From Maritimibacter dapengensis (GTDB lineage: Bacteria; Pseudomonadota; Alphaproteobacteria; Rhodobacterales; Rhodobacteraceae): a DNA stretch of 64,000 nt. A program made the translations under genes and the position numbers. Of this stretch, positions 8,761 through 17,189 are shown one piece after another; position 1 is the first letter of the stretch, and every line of letters starts with the position of its first letter. The DNA is taken from the NCBI RefSeq assembly GCF_019218265.1, contig NZ_JAHUZE010000001.1, positions 248,001 to 312,000 of the forward strand, written 5' to 3'. The notes under the pieces are model-generated. The model searched no databases. It was not told where the DNA came from and was given only the letters and a program-made list of their open reading frames with translations.

Positions 8761-9611
8761 TGCGGCTTTCCTTCTTCCAGCTTGGCCAGAGCCTTGGCCC
8801 ATTCGTCGGCTTCGACGCGCACGAAATGCGTAATCTCGCGGCTCTCCAGAAAATCGACGCCCTTGCACATTCTGGTGTCGAAGATGATGACACGGGGTCC
8901 GGGGTGATCTGTGGTGCGGGCTGCATCGAAGGCGGCGACAACCGCATCCAGATCGTTGCCGTCAACTCGTTGGGCATGCCATCCGAAGGCCGCCCATTTC
9001 TTCTCTTCCTCGCCGGTCGCAAGCGCGTCCCGCGTGGGGCCATCGGCCTGTTGGTTGTTGAAATCGACGAGGCAGATCAGGTTGTCGAGCTTGTGCTGCA
9101 CGCCCGACATGACGGCCTCCCAGGTCGATCCCTCACCCAACTCGCCGTCGGACATCAGGTTGTAGACAAAGGCGGGGTTCGACTTCCGTTTCAGCCCCAT
9201 GGCCATTCCGACCGCGATCCCGAGACCGTGGCCGAGCGACCCACCCGTGATTTCCATTCCCGGTGTGTAAGAGGCCATCCCCGACATCGGCATGCGGGAG
9301 TCGTCCATTCCATAGGTTTCAAGTTCGTCTTCGGGCAGAATACCTGCTTCCATGAGAACCGAATAAAGAGCGATGGCGTAGTGTCCGATCGACAGCAGGA
9401 AGCGATCGCGCCCTTCCCACTCAGGATCCTCGGACCGATACTCGAGCGCGTGGAAGTAGGACGCAGCGAGGACATCCGCGACGCCGAGGGCCTGGCCAAT
9501 GTAGCCCTGACCCTGCACTTCCCCCATGAGAAGCGCCTTCCGACGGATGTTCCAGGCGCGTTGAGCAAGCGACACGTTCGATGTCGCGTGATGGCGACTT
9601 GCCTCTGTCAT
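8757..9611 (-). CDS. Transketolase-like, N-terminal ThDP-binding subunit
   Basis: The 284-residue protein is the PP domain of transketolase. It carries GHYAIALYSVL, ITGGSLGHGLGIAVGMA and the ThDP/Mg motif from SDGELGEGSTWEA to DFNNQQADG. With the next gene it makes a full transketolase of about 630 residues split in two, as in several archaeal and bacterial sugar-acid pathways. It is the first gene of the minus-strand operon 9611-4059. A GGGAGGACAT-like ribosome site lies before the ATG. Confidence 0.9.
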   Translation of the reverse strand: MTEASRHHATSNVSLAQRAWNIRRKALLMGEVQGQGYIGQALGVADVLAASYFHALEYRSEDPEWEGRDRFLLSIGHYAIALYSVLMEAGILPEDELETYGMDDSRMPMSGMASYTPGMEITGGSLGHGLGIAVGMAMGLKRKSNPAFVYNLMSDGELGEGSTWEAVMSGVQHKLDNLICLVDFNNQQADGPTRDALATGEEEKKWAAFGWHAQRVDGNDLDAVVAAFDAARTTDHPGPRVIIFDTRMCKGVDFLESREITHFVRVEADEWAKALAKLEEGKPQ

Positions 9612-9677
9612 GATGTCCTCCCGTATGGCTCGATGTGAGCCGTTGGGAGGGGTCTATCATCGGAGTCAGCCGACGTA

Positions 9678-9694
9678 TGTAACCTAAAATTACA
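9678..9694. promoter_or_regulatory. Candidate regulator dyad before the transketolase/TRAP operon
   Basis: TGTAA-N7-TTACA is a perfect 5-bp-arm dyad 67 bases upstream of the first operon gene. Its geometry fits a LysR-type T-N11-A box, which would suit the LysR gene at 3060. No TTCACA-N2-TGTGAA site of the neighbouring IclR regulon is found here. The rest of 9612-9971 holds nothing else I can name. Confidence 0.35.
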
Positions 9695-9971
9695 GACTTG
9701 TTTAGTTGAGCTAACAAAATGCCGCCTGCGGTCTCAGTGCGCTCAGGAGACGAATTGTCCAACGCGTATACTGCGGGCGACGCTTTCGCGTCTTGCCAGT
9801 TCGCTGTGAACGCCAGAGCACGCAATCCGTCCCGGCCTATGGTGATTTAAAGGCCACGCATCAAGCGCGTTTGCCCGCACCGGCCCCAATGATCGTCAGA
9901 CCAATCTCACAGAGTCTGGTCACAAATGGGGGGTCGTCGCGCGGGTGCGCAATATTTGCGGCTCGCAGGCC

Positions 9972-10751
9972 TCAGATCTCGATTTGTACCGGCGTTTCGA
10001 ATTCGTCATCTGGGGTCAAAGATTGTACGGCCGTGCGCAGCGCCCCGAGGTATTTGTCGAAGTTCTTGCGGAAACGGTAGGTAGCGCCGCCAATGGCGAG
10101 CGTGCCGGGCTGCCCCTGTACCTTCACGGGTAAAAGCACCGCGAGCGTTGCGCCACCTTCGAACGGGATGTCTTCGGCCGAGGCGTAGCCATTCTTCCGG
10201 ACTTTCTCGATCTCGACGAGAATGTCGTCAAGCTTCATCCGCTGGGACGGGTCGGACGTCGCGATGTTCGCGCGGCGCACCATGTTTTCGATCTTCGAAT
10301 CCGGCAGGGTCGATAGCAATGCCCAGCCAGCCGCTGACCGCGTGATTGGTCGGACCGACCCTTCGTCGATTTGAAAACGCAGGGCATGAAGCGAATCCTT
10401 GGTTTTCAGGTATTGAAGATAGACGTCGTTCTTGGTGCCGATAAACGTGCCTTCGTGCGTGATCGCGTGCACATCGTTGATTGCGTCGAGGATCCGGCCC
10501 GACCCGAACAGGGCGCGGGGAATCCAGTCTCCAAGCGAGGCGACTTTGGAGGTCGGGAAATAGACACGGCGCCCACGGTCGTAGTTCAGGTAGCCCATTT
10601 TTACGAGTGTTTTCAAAAGGACTGTCGTGGAGGATTGCGGATACCCAAGGTCCGCCGCCAATTCGGACATCGAGCGTTCTTGCTGGCTCAATTTGAAGTG
10701 TTCCAACACCTCAAAGGCCCGCATCGCGGACTTGACCTGTGCTTCTGACAT
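9972..10751 (-). CDS. IclR-family transcriptional regulator
   Basis: The 259-residue regulator starts MSEAQVKSAMRAFEVLEHFK, with GGAGG 4 nt before the ATG at 10751. Much longer upstream reading frames are antisense to the SDR gene and rejected. Residues 8-70 form the IclR winged helix-turn-helix (MSELAADLGYPQSSTTVLLKT), and residues about 75-250 the effector domain. It faces the plus-strand catabolic genes beginning at 10893. A palindrome 14 nt upstream of its start recurs before the CoA-ligase operon, so it probably regulates itself and the alicyclic catabolic cluster. Confidence 0.9.
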   Translation of the reverse strand: MSEAQVKSAMRAFEVLEHFKLSQQERSMSELAADLGYPQSSTTVLLKTLVKMGYLNYDRGRRVYFPTSKVASLGDWIPRALFGSGRILDAINDVHAITHEGTFIGTKNDVYLQYLKTKDSLHALRFQIDEGSVRPITRSAAGWALLSTLPDSKIENMVRRANIATSDPSQRMKLDDILVEIEKVRKNGYASAEDIPFEGGATLAVLLPVKVQGQPGTLAIGGATYRFRKNFDKYLGALRTAVQSLTPDDEFETPVQIEI

Positions 10752-10764
10752 GCTTCCTCCCAAA

Positions 10765-10778
10765 TTCACAAGTGTGAA
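10765..10778. promoter_or_regulatory. IclR operator candidate, copy 1
   Basis: TTCACA-AG-TGTGAA is a perfect 6-bp-arm palindrome 14 nt upstream of the IclR start codon, in the divergent region shared with the SDR gene at 10893. The same arms and 2-bp spacer recur at 17076-17091. Confidence 0.6.
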
Positions 10779-10892
10779 ACTTGGCCACACATATGGGTTA
10801 TTTCTAGGCAGGTCTCCGGACGCGTGACAAGCTTTGCCTGCGTCGGGTTGCCGCAGTTTTGCGTAGCCGTTCGAACGATTTGGGAGAGAGGC

Positions 10893-11651
10893 ATGTCTGG
10901 GAAGCTCGAAGGCCGCGTTGCGTTGGTAACCGGCGGCGGTCAAGGGATCGGACGGGCAATTTCCGAAAGCTTCGCGCGTGAGGGCGCCAAGGTCGGCGTG
11001 CTCGATCTGAAAACGGAACTGGCCGAGGAGGCGGTTGACGCGATCCGTGCGGCCGGTGGCACTGCGATGGCGCTCACGGCAAATGCGGGCAAACGGGATG
11101 AGGTGTTCGCGGCGGCGGAGACCCTTCGGGAGGCCTTCGGGCCGATCACGGTTCTGGTCAACAACGCGATGTTCAATCGCTATGGACCTTTGGAAGAGCA
11201 AACCGAAAAGACCATCAGCCTGATGGTCGACGTTGGCCTCAAGGGGGTCATCTGGGGGTATCAGGCGGTCCTGCCGGACATGCGTGAGGCGGGGCAGGGC
11301 GCGATCGTCAACGTGGCCTCGCCTGCGGCCGTCATCGCGATGAAGGGCGGCATCATGTATACCGCGATCAAGGCGGGCGTGGCTGCGGCCACCCGCTCGG
11401 GCGCGGCGGAATTCGGGCCGGACAACATTCGGATCAATGCGATTGCGCCGGGCCCCACTCAGACCGACGGGGCCAACCTTGTCGTAACCGAAGAGGCGTG
11501 GGAGCGGCGGCGACAGCGCGTGCCGATCGGACGTCTTGGGCAACCTCAGGATATGGCGAACGCCGCTGTGTTTCTTGCATCAGACGACGCATCTTTCATC
11601 ACGGGCGATATGCTTTTTGTCGATGGGGGTATCACTTACGCGTTCTCGTAA
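10893..11651 (+). CDS. Short-chain dehydrogenase/reductase
   Basis: The 252-residue SDR starts at MSGKLEGRVALVTGGGQ (ATG 10893, GGGAGAGAGG upstream). Cofactor motif TGGGQGIGRA is present. The usual NNAG is NNAM here (VLVNNAMFNRYG), the catalytic Ser lies in NVASPAA, and the YxxxK motif is YTAIK. The C-terminal segment FVDGGITYAFS is typical. It is the first gene of the cluster and probably interconverts an alcohol and ketone of the imported substrate. The Gly-to-Met change in NNAG and the Ala-rich Ser region are mild deviations. Confidence 0.85.
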   Translation: MSGKLEGRVALVTGGGQGIGRAISESFAREGAKVGVLDLKTELAEEAVDAIRAAGGTAMALTANAGKRDEVFAAAETLREAFGPITVLVNNAMFNRYGPLEEQTEKTISLMVDVGLKGVIWGYQAVLPDMREAGQGAIVNVASPAAVIAMKGGIMYTAIKAGVAAATRSGAAEFGPDNIRINAIAPGPTQTDGANLVVTEEAWERRRQRVPIGRLGQPQDMANAAVFLASDDASFITGDMLFVDGGITYAFS

Positions 11652-11706
11652 GGGCGCGTGCATTTGGCGCCGGGATAATCCGGTGCCGCACTTCAGGGAG
11701 GAAAAA

Positions 11707-12927
11707 ATGAAACTTCAGAAATCACTCAACGGGGCCGCGCTTCTGTTGGCGAGCACCGCTCTGGTGGCGGCGCCCGCGTTCGCCGACTTTTCGGATGACG
11801 TGATCCGCATCGGCATCATGAACGACCAATCCGGCCCCTATGCGGACAACTGTGGTCCGGGTTCCGTCACATCGGCGCGCCTTGCGGTGGAGGACCATGG
11901 CGGCGCGATTGACGGCACCCCGATCGAGATCGTCGTGGCCGATGACCAGAACAAGCCGGACATCGGTGTTTCGCAGGCGCTCAAATGGATCGAAGAGGAA
12001 GGTGTCGACGCAATCGTCGGGTGTTCGGCCTCGTCCATCGCACTTGCGGTTGCAGACATCATGGGCGAACAGAACAAGCCCTATCTCGTGGCCGGCAGCG
12101 CCACGACGGAGACCACCAACTCCAAGTGTAACGCGATGACGACCAACTGGGCGTTCAACACCTATACCCTCGCCAAAGGCTCGGTGCAGGCGCAGCTCGA
12201 TCAGGGTTTGGACAGCTGGTATTTCATCACCGTCGACTACACATTCGGGAAAGCCTGGCAAGAGGACGCCACGCGGTTCATCGAAGCGGCCGGTGGCGAA
12301 GTCGTGGGATCGACCCTGCACCCGCTGGGCGCAACCGACTTTTCCTCGCAACTCCTGCAGGCGCAGGCCTCCGGTGCGAAAGTGATCGGTATCGCGAACG
12401 CCGGTGGTGACCTTGCGAACGTGCTCAAGCAGGCGCGTGAGTTCGGCATCCTCGGCTCGGAGCAGGCGATTGCCCCGCTCGGCCTACAGGTCAACAACGT
12501 GCATGCCATCGGTCTTGGCGCGACGCAGGGCCTGACCGTGTCAGCCCCGGCCTACTGGGCGATGAACGACGAGACCAAGGCGTTTACCGAACGCTATGGT
12601 GAGGCCTTCGACGACCGGTATCCCAACGAAAGCCAGCTCGTGACCTATTCGGCGGTGAATCACCTTCTGAAGTCGATGGAAGAGACCGGCTCGGATGACG
12701 GGGAATCCGTCATGGCGGCAATGCGTGACATGCCGATTACCGACATGATCTCGGACGGCGTGTCCATCCGAGCGGATGGTGTCATCAACCGCCCGATGAT
12801 CAAGGTTCAGGTGAAGACGCCTGAAACCTCCGGTGGCGAGTGGGATTACTACGACGTGCAGGGTTGGATCGACGCGGACGACGTGTGGCCGTCGCTGGAA
12901 AACAGCGAATGCCCGCTGGTCGAGTAA
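11707..12927 (+). CDS. Branched-chain-type ABC transporter substrate-binding protein
   Basis: The 406-residue protein has a Sec signal peptide (MKLQKSLNGAALLLASTALVAAPAFA) and the type-1 periplasmic-binding fold of the LivK/Peripla_BP_6 group. Evidence is IRIGIMNDQSGPYADNCGPG at the start of the mature chain and QALKWIEEEGVDAIVGCSAS. It lacks nearby permeases, but livGFHM-like genes lie 9 kb downstream in the same strand and regulon and are probably its partners. Such proteins bind aromatic acids, bile acids or terpenoids as often as amino acids. A hairpin follows its stop. Confidence 0.9.
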   Translation: MKLQKSLNGAALLLASTALVAAPAFADFSDDVIRIGIMNDQSGPYADNCGPGSVTSARLAVEDHGGAIDGTPIEIVVADDQNKPDIGVSQALKWIEEEGVDAIVGCSASSIALAVADIMGEQNKPYLVAGSATTETTNSKCNAMTTNWAFNTYTLAKGSVQAQLDQGLDSWYFITVDYTFGKAWQEDATRFIEAAGGEVVGSTLHPLGATDFSSQLLQAQASGAKVIGIANAGGDLANVLKQAREFGILGSEQAIAPLGLQVNNVHAIGLGATQGLTVSAPAYWAMNDETKAFTERYGEAFDDRYPNESQLVTYSAVNHLLKSMEETGSDDGESVMAAMRDMPITDMISDGVSIRADGVINRPMIKVQVKTPETSGGEWDYYDVQGWIDADDVWPSLENSECPLVE

Positions 12928-12940
12928 CGACCGAAACGGT

Positions 12941-12965
12941 GGGGCGGCTCAAAACGGGCCGCCTC
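12941..12965 (+). terminator. Post-binding-protein hairpin (attenuator or mRNA 3' stabiliser)
   Basis: GGCGGC pairs with GCCGCC across a 9-nt loop, with two more flanking pairs, 14 nt after the binding-protein stop. There is no following T-run, so it is better seen as an mRNA-stabilising or attenuating hairpin than a full terminator. Confidence 0.5.
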
Positions 12966-12991
12966 GCGCAATCGTTCATGGAAACGCTGAG

Positions 12992-13885
12992 ATGACGAAG
13001 CATATCAAGACCGTGACAGCGAGCCGGATTTCGCAAGAACCGGATCTGCTGGGCGAAAGCCCGGTCTGGGACGACCAGCTTGGCCGTCTTTACTGGGTCG
13101 ACAGCGTTTCGCGGAAAATCCGCTATTACCACCCGGTTGACGATACCCATGGCGAAATCGCCGTGCCGTCGATGATCGGATCGGTCGGGCTGGGGCAGCC
13201 TGGGCATCTGGTCGCCGGGCTGGCGGATGGCATCTACGATATCGAGATCGAAACTGGCACGGCCACGCCTTTGTTCAAACCCGACCCGCCCAACGAACGG
13301 GTGCGTTTCAACGATGGCCGGATGGATCGCCAGGGACGCTTTGTGTGCGGTGGCATGGGCATCTATGCCGAGCCGCTTGGCGAGCTGGTGCGCGTGACCG
13401 CTCAGGGCGAAGCCGAAGTGCTCGCCAACGGTGTGCGTATTGCGAACACCCTGTCGTTCAGCCCGGACGGCAAGACCATGTATTTCGCTGATAGTCTCGA
13501 CCGTGTGGTGCGCGCCTATACCTACGGCGAAGGCGAAGAAGTGTTGAGTAACCCGCGGATGCTGGTGGACACAAAAACGTTTGCCTCGGGCCCGGACGGG
13601 GCCACCGTCGACAGCGATGGATTCATCTGGGTCGCTTTGGTGCAGGTCGGCAAGATCGCGCGGTTTACGCCCGATGGCGAACTTGACGCATTGATCGAAG
13701 CACCGACCGACATGCCGACCTGCATGTGTTTCGGCGGGCCGGATCTGTCCACGCTCTATGTCACTTCGATCAAGGATTCTGGGTCTGGTCGCGCGATTTC
13801 GCGACACCCGCTGGGCGGACATTTGTTTGCGATCGAAGGTCTTGGTGTCACCGGTCTTGCCGAACCCAGACTTGCGACAGTGTGA
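12992..13885 (+). CDS. SMP-30/gluconolactonase-family lactonase
   Basis: The 297-residue beta-propeller protein matches the SGL domain: LLGESPVWDDQLGRLYWVD (metal Glu near residue 18), RFNDGRMDRQGRFVCGGM, ANTLSFSPDGKTMYFADS (metal Asn) and the late TSIKDSGSGR. Family members hydrolyse lactones with a divalent metal. In this cluster a lactone would be produced by the Baeyer-Villiger-type enzyme at 25266, so ring opening of that product is a good guess. The start at 12992 is chosen because the reading frame upstream overlaps the preceding gene. Confidence 0.85.
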   Translation: MTKHIKTVTASRISQEPDLLGESPVWDDQLGRLYWVDSVSRKIRYYHPVDDTHGEIAVPSMIGSVGLGQPGHLVAGLADGIYDIEIETGTATPLFKPDPPNERVRFNDGRMDRQGRFVCGGMGIYAEPLGELVRVTAQGEAEVLANGVRIANTLSFSPDGKTMYFADSLDRVVRAYTYGEGEEVLSNPRMLVDTKTFASGPDGATVDSDGFIWVALVQVGKIARFTPDGELDALIEAPTDMPTCMCFGGPDLSTLYVTSIKDSGSGRAISRHPLGGHLFAIEGLGVTGLAEPRLATV

Positions 13886-13920
13886 CCGCCGCCGGACGAC
13901 GCAAAAGGACACAACAGCAC

Positions 13921-16020
13921 ATGGCTGACACGATTTCATCGCTCTTGGCGCCAGCGAGCGTCGCGCTGGTCGGGGCATCGGACGATGCGACCCGGATCGG
14001 GGGGCGCCCATTGAAGTATCTGCGGGAAGCGGGATTTGGGGGCGCCGTTTATCCGGTCAATCCGAAACGCAGCCGGGTGCAGGGGCTGAAGGCCTATGCC
14101 GATATTGCCTCTCTGCCCGAAGTGCCCGAAACCGCGATCCTCGCGCTGCCCGCCAGCGCAACGCTCGCGGCCGTCGAAGCCTGTGGTGACGCGGGCGTTG
14201 CATCGGCGACGGTGTTCTCGGCAGGGTTCGCCGAGGTGGGCGAAGAGGGCCGCAAGCTTCAGCAGCGGATCGTCGACACCGCGCGCGATGCCGGGATGCG
14301 GCTGCTGGGGCCCAATTGTCTTGGCGTGTTCAACCCGAGCGCTCAGTACTACGGCACGTTCTCGGTCATCCTCGACGGCACCCTGATGAAACCGGGATCG
14401 GTCGGGGTGGTATCCCAAAGCGGAGCCTATGGCGCACATCTTGCACATCTGGCGCGTGCGCGTGGCATGGGGATCAGCAAGTGGATTACGACCGGAAACG
14501 AGTCTGACATCGACGTTGCCGAAGCGCTGCACTGGATGGTCGATGACCCGGACACCAACGTCATCATGGCCTATGCCGAGGGCGTGAAAGACCGGGATCT
14601 GTTCGTCGATGCGTTGGAGCAGGCGCGGACAAAGCGCAAGGCCGTGGTTTTCATGAAAACCGGCCGCTCCTCGGTCGGGGCGGAAGCGGCGGCAAGCCAC
14701 ACGGCCGCGCTCGCGGGGTCGGACGACGTTTTCGATGCCGTCTTGCGCCAGTTCGGGGCCTATCGAGCCGAAACCACGGCGCAGCAGATCGACGTGACCT
14801 ATGCCTGTGCGTCAGGCCGGTTCCCGCAGGACAACAAACTTGGGATCTTCACCATGTCCGGGGGCTTCGGCATCCAGCTCGCCGACGACGCCGAGGCGGT
14901 TGGGCTCGACGTGGCGCCCATGCCGGATGATGCGCAGGAGGAGTTGCTGGCCGCGCTGCCCTATTCCTCGCCGCGCAACCCGGTCGATGCGACCGCGCAG
15001 GCGGTGAGCCAAATGGAGCTTTTGACGCAGTCGGTGAACCTGATCATGCAGCGTGGTGGCTACGATATGTTCGCGGCCATTCTGGGTATCGGTCCGGCAA
15101 GCCCCACGTTTTCGTCGAAGCTGCGCGAAGCGCTGATGGCGGCGGTCCCGGAGAAAGACGATCTCGTGCGTGGTCTTACCATGTCCGCACCTGTCGAAGC
15201 GGTGCGCGATTACGAGAAAGACGGATTTCTGGTGTTCGAGGATGGCACGGCGCTGGCCAAGGCGTTTGGCGCGCTGGCCGGTTTTGGCCGGGCCTTCGAC
15301 CGGCCCGCGTCCGAGCGAGAAGCGTTGTGGATGGAGCCGCTCGACCTCCCGACCGGCCCGGTGAGCGAAGCGGGGGCCAAGGCGATCCTGTCCAAGGCCG
15401 GGATCGCGTTTCCCGAAGAGAGATTGGTGAAGACCGGGGCCGAGGCTGCCCAAGCAGCCCGAGACTTCGGAACGCCCGTGGTCATGAAGATCTGTTCGCC
15501 CGAGATCCTGCACAAGACCGAGGTGGGCGGCGTGGCCGTGAACCTTCTGGCAGACGACGTCGAGGACCGGGCTGACGAGATGTTCGCGGCGGTGGCAAGG
15601 GCCGCGCCGGACGCGACGATCGAAGGGCTGCTGATTGCGCCGATGGTGGGCGACGGGGTGGAGACGATCGTCGGCGTGAGCCGCGATCCGGTGCTGGGTC
15701 CGATCGTGATGTTCGGCTTGGGCGGGGTGTTCGTCGAGGTGTTGAAGGACGTGACGTTCCGCGCCGCGCCCTTCGACGTGGATGAGGCCCATCGCATGAT
15801 CCGCGAAATTCGCGGCTTTCCGCTTCTGGAAGGGGTGCGCGGCGCGAAACGCGCGGACATTGATGCGCTCGCCCGGTTGCTGTCGGATCTGTCGCGCTTT
15901 GCCTATGCGCACCGCGAGGCGGTGAAGGGGGTCGATCTGAACCCCGTACGGGTCATGCCCGAGGGAGAAGGTGTCATCGCGCTCGATGCGTTGATCGAAT
16001 TTGGAGGGGACGGGGCATGA
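13921..16020 (+). CDS. ADP-forming acyl-CoA synthetase / CoA ligase (acetate-CoA ligase family)
   Basis: The 699-residue protein has the fused two-part layout of NDP-forming acyl-CoA synthetases. The CoA-binding domain (residues 1-135, with VALVGASDDATRIGGRP) is followed by succinyl-CoA-ligase-like domains with the catalytic His in SHTAALAGSDDVFDAV (about residue 260). A C-terminal ATP-grasp domain (about 470-690) carries GTPVVMKICSPEILHKTEVGG. It makes or breaks an acyl-CoA thioester with ATP. Within this cluster it may activate the acid from lactone hydrolysis or recover energy at the end of the path. The start at ATG 13921 is clear; the longer frame from 13726 overlaps the lactonase. Confidence 0.9.
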   Translation: MADTISSLLAPASVALVGASDDATRIGGRPLKYLREAGFGGAVYPVNPKRSRVQGLKAYADIASLPEVPETAILALPASATLAAVEACGDAGVASATVFSAGFAEVGEEGRKLQQRIVDTARDAGMRLLGPNCLGVFNPSAQYYGTFSVILDGTLMKPGSVGVVSQSGAYGAHLAHLARARGMGISKWITTGNESDIDVAEALHWMVDDPDTNVIMAYAEGVKDRDLFVDALEQARTKRKAVVFMKTGRSSVGAEAAASHTAALAGSDDVFDAVLRQFGAYRAETTAQQIDVTYACASGRFPQDNKLGIFTMSGGFGIQLADDAEAVGLDVAPMPDDAQEELLAALPYSSPRNPVDATAQAVSQMELLTQSVNLIMQRGGYDMFAAILGIGPASPTFSSKLREALMAAVPEKDDLVRGLTMSAPVEAVRDYEKDGFLVFEDGTALAKAFGALAGFGRAFDRPASEREALWMEPLDLPTGPVSEAGAKAILSKAGIAFPEERLVKTGAEAAQAARDFGTPVVMKICSPEILHKTEVGGVAVNLLADDVEDRADEMFAAVARAAPDATIEGLLIAPMVGDGVETIVGVSRDPVLGPIVMFGLGGVFVEVLKDVTFRAAPFDVDEAHRMIREIRGFPLLEGVRGAKRADIDALARLLSDLSRFAYAHREAVKGVDLNPVRVMPEGEGVIALDALIEFGGDGA

Positions 16021-16541
16021 CCTATAGCGTTGAAACACTTGTCGACCGCGAGATGATCCGTGATTGCCTGTATCGCTACGCACGCGGGGTGGACCGCGCG
16101 GACGAAGAGGCGCTGCGCAGTGCCTATTGGCCTGATGCCCATGATTGCCACGGTGCTTACGACGGGCCGATCGAAGGGTTCATCGAATGGGCGCGCAAGG
16201 TCTGGGCGGCGAAGGCGCGCAACGTCCATGCGATCAGCAATATCCTTATCGAATTCGAGACCGAAACGGTGGCGCAGGTCGAAAGCTATTTTCTTGCGCT
16301 GCAACGAGGGCCGGCTCCGGATGGGGGCGAGGCGCAGTTCATGCTGGCGGGACGGTATTGTGACCGGTTCGAGAAGCGCGGGGCCGACTGGCGGATCGCC
16401 GATCGCATGGTGATCTACGATTGGGTCGACGAACAGCAGGCGCCCGAGGCCGATGAGACGACCCGCTTTGGCGCCCGCCAACCGATCGGCGCGCCGTATC
16501 CCGGTGACGTGATTTACAGGTTCAAGGAAAGGGCGGGCTGA
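16017..16541 (+). CDS. NTF2/SnoaL-like protein
   Basis: The 174-residue protein overlaps the preceding stop (ATGA). It matches the SnoaL_4-type NTF2 fold seen in ring-hydroxylating enzyme small subunits and hydratases: LVDREMIRDCLYRYARGVDR at residues 7-26, then HDCHGAYDG and RYCDRFEKRGADWRIADR. Members act as hydratases, cyclases or dehydratases, or as structural subunits. The conserved Asp and His of family catalytic pockets are present in the N-terminal part. Its role in this pathway cannot be told from sequence. Confidence 0.75.
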   Translation: MTYSVETLVDREMIRDCLYRYARGVDRADEEALRSAYWPDAHDCHGAYDGPIEGFIEWARKVWAAKARNVHAISNILIEFETETVAQVESYFLALQRGPAPDGGEAQFMLAGRYCDRFEKRGADWRIADRMVIYDWVDEQQAPEADETTRFGARQPIGAPYPGDVIYRFKERAG

Positions 16542-17053
16542 TGATGAAAATCGCGACCGAAACCCCGATGCCGTCACGGCTTGTCGATGAATACAAGACC
16601 GCGATGCGGCATGTGGCCTCGCAGGTCGCCGTAGTGACCTTTCCCACCGAGACCGGGCGCAGCGGCATTACCTGTACGGCGATCTGTTCCGCGTCGACAG
16701 AGCCGCCCGCGTTGGTCGTGTCGGTCAACAGAAGCACTGAGGCATGTGAGGCAATCGCCAAAGCCGGTGTCTTCGTGGTCAACCATCTCAGCGACGAGCA
16801 ATCCGAGATCGCGCGCCAGTTCTCAAGCTCGGGCGACGCAGCGCGGAGGTTTTCGGTCGGATATTGGCAGGTCGGGGAGACCGGTGCGCCGATCCTGGAG
16901 GCGGCCACTGCGAATTTCGAATGCCGTGTCGAGGAGGCGATGGATTTCGGAGAGCACCGCATGTTCGTGGGCACCGTGGTCAGCGTGCGGATCGACGACG
17001 GCAGCGCGCTTCTGTATCGCGACGGGTTTTTCAGACGACTCGTCTTGGAATAG
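16541..17053 (+). CDS. Flavin reductase-family protein
   Basis: The 170-residue protein overlaps the previous stop and has the FMN-binding split-barrel of the flavin reductase-like domain: HVASQVAVVTF, GITCTAICSASTEPPALVVSVN and GVFVVNHLSDEQSEIARQFSS. These proteins supply reduced flavin to a partner monooxygenase. No two-component (bacterial luciferase or HpaB type) monooxygenase exists in the window, so its partner is unknown. It ends the first sub-operon, 137 bases before the CoA ligase. Confidence 0.85.
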   Translation: MMKIATETPMPSRLVDEYKTAMRHVASQVAVVTFPTETGRSGITCTAICSASTEPPALVVSVNRSTEACEAIAKAGVFVVNHLSDEQSEIARQFSSSGDAARRFSVGYWQVGETGAPILEAATANFECRVEEAMDFGEHRMFVGTVVSVRIDDGSALLYRDGFFRRLVLE

Positions 17054-17075
17054 CTCGCAGCGACGACCCCCGCTT

Positions 17076-17091
17076 TTTCACAGGTGTGAAA
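17076..17091. promoter_or_regulatory. IclR operator candidate, copy 2
   Basis: TTTCACA-GG-TGTGAAA is a perfect 7-bp-arm palindrome about 100 bases before the CoA-ligase gene and has the same arms and spacing as the site at 10765-10778. It probably places the 17190-29324 operon under the IclR protein encoded at 9972. Confidence 0.6.
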
Positions 17092-17189
17092 GTAAACTTC
17101 AGCGGGTCGAATAATCTTGGTCCGGATGCCGACGTAAGACAATCTGAACCAAGCGCCCAACTCGAAAAACGACGGGCGAGGGAGGAAAA

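Noticed and set aside
9700-9719. TTGTT...AACAA dyad before the transketolase genes
   Set aside because: Arms of only 5 bp with a 10-bp unmatched spacer; weaker than the adjacent TGTAA-N7-TTACA.
9802-9814. GTTCGCTGTGAAC as a third IclR operator
   Set aside because: Only the TGTGAA half matches; the other arm is TTCGC rather than TTCACA.
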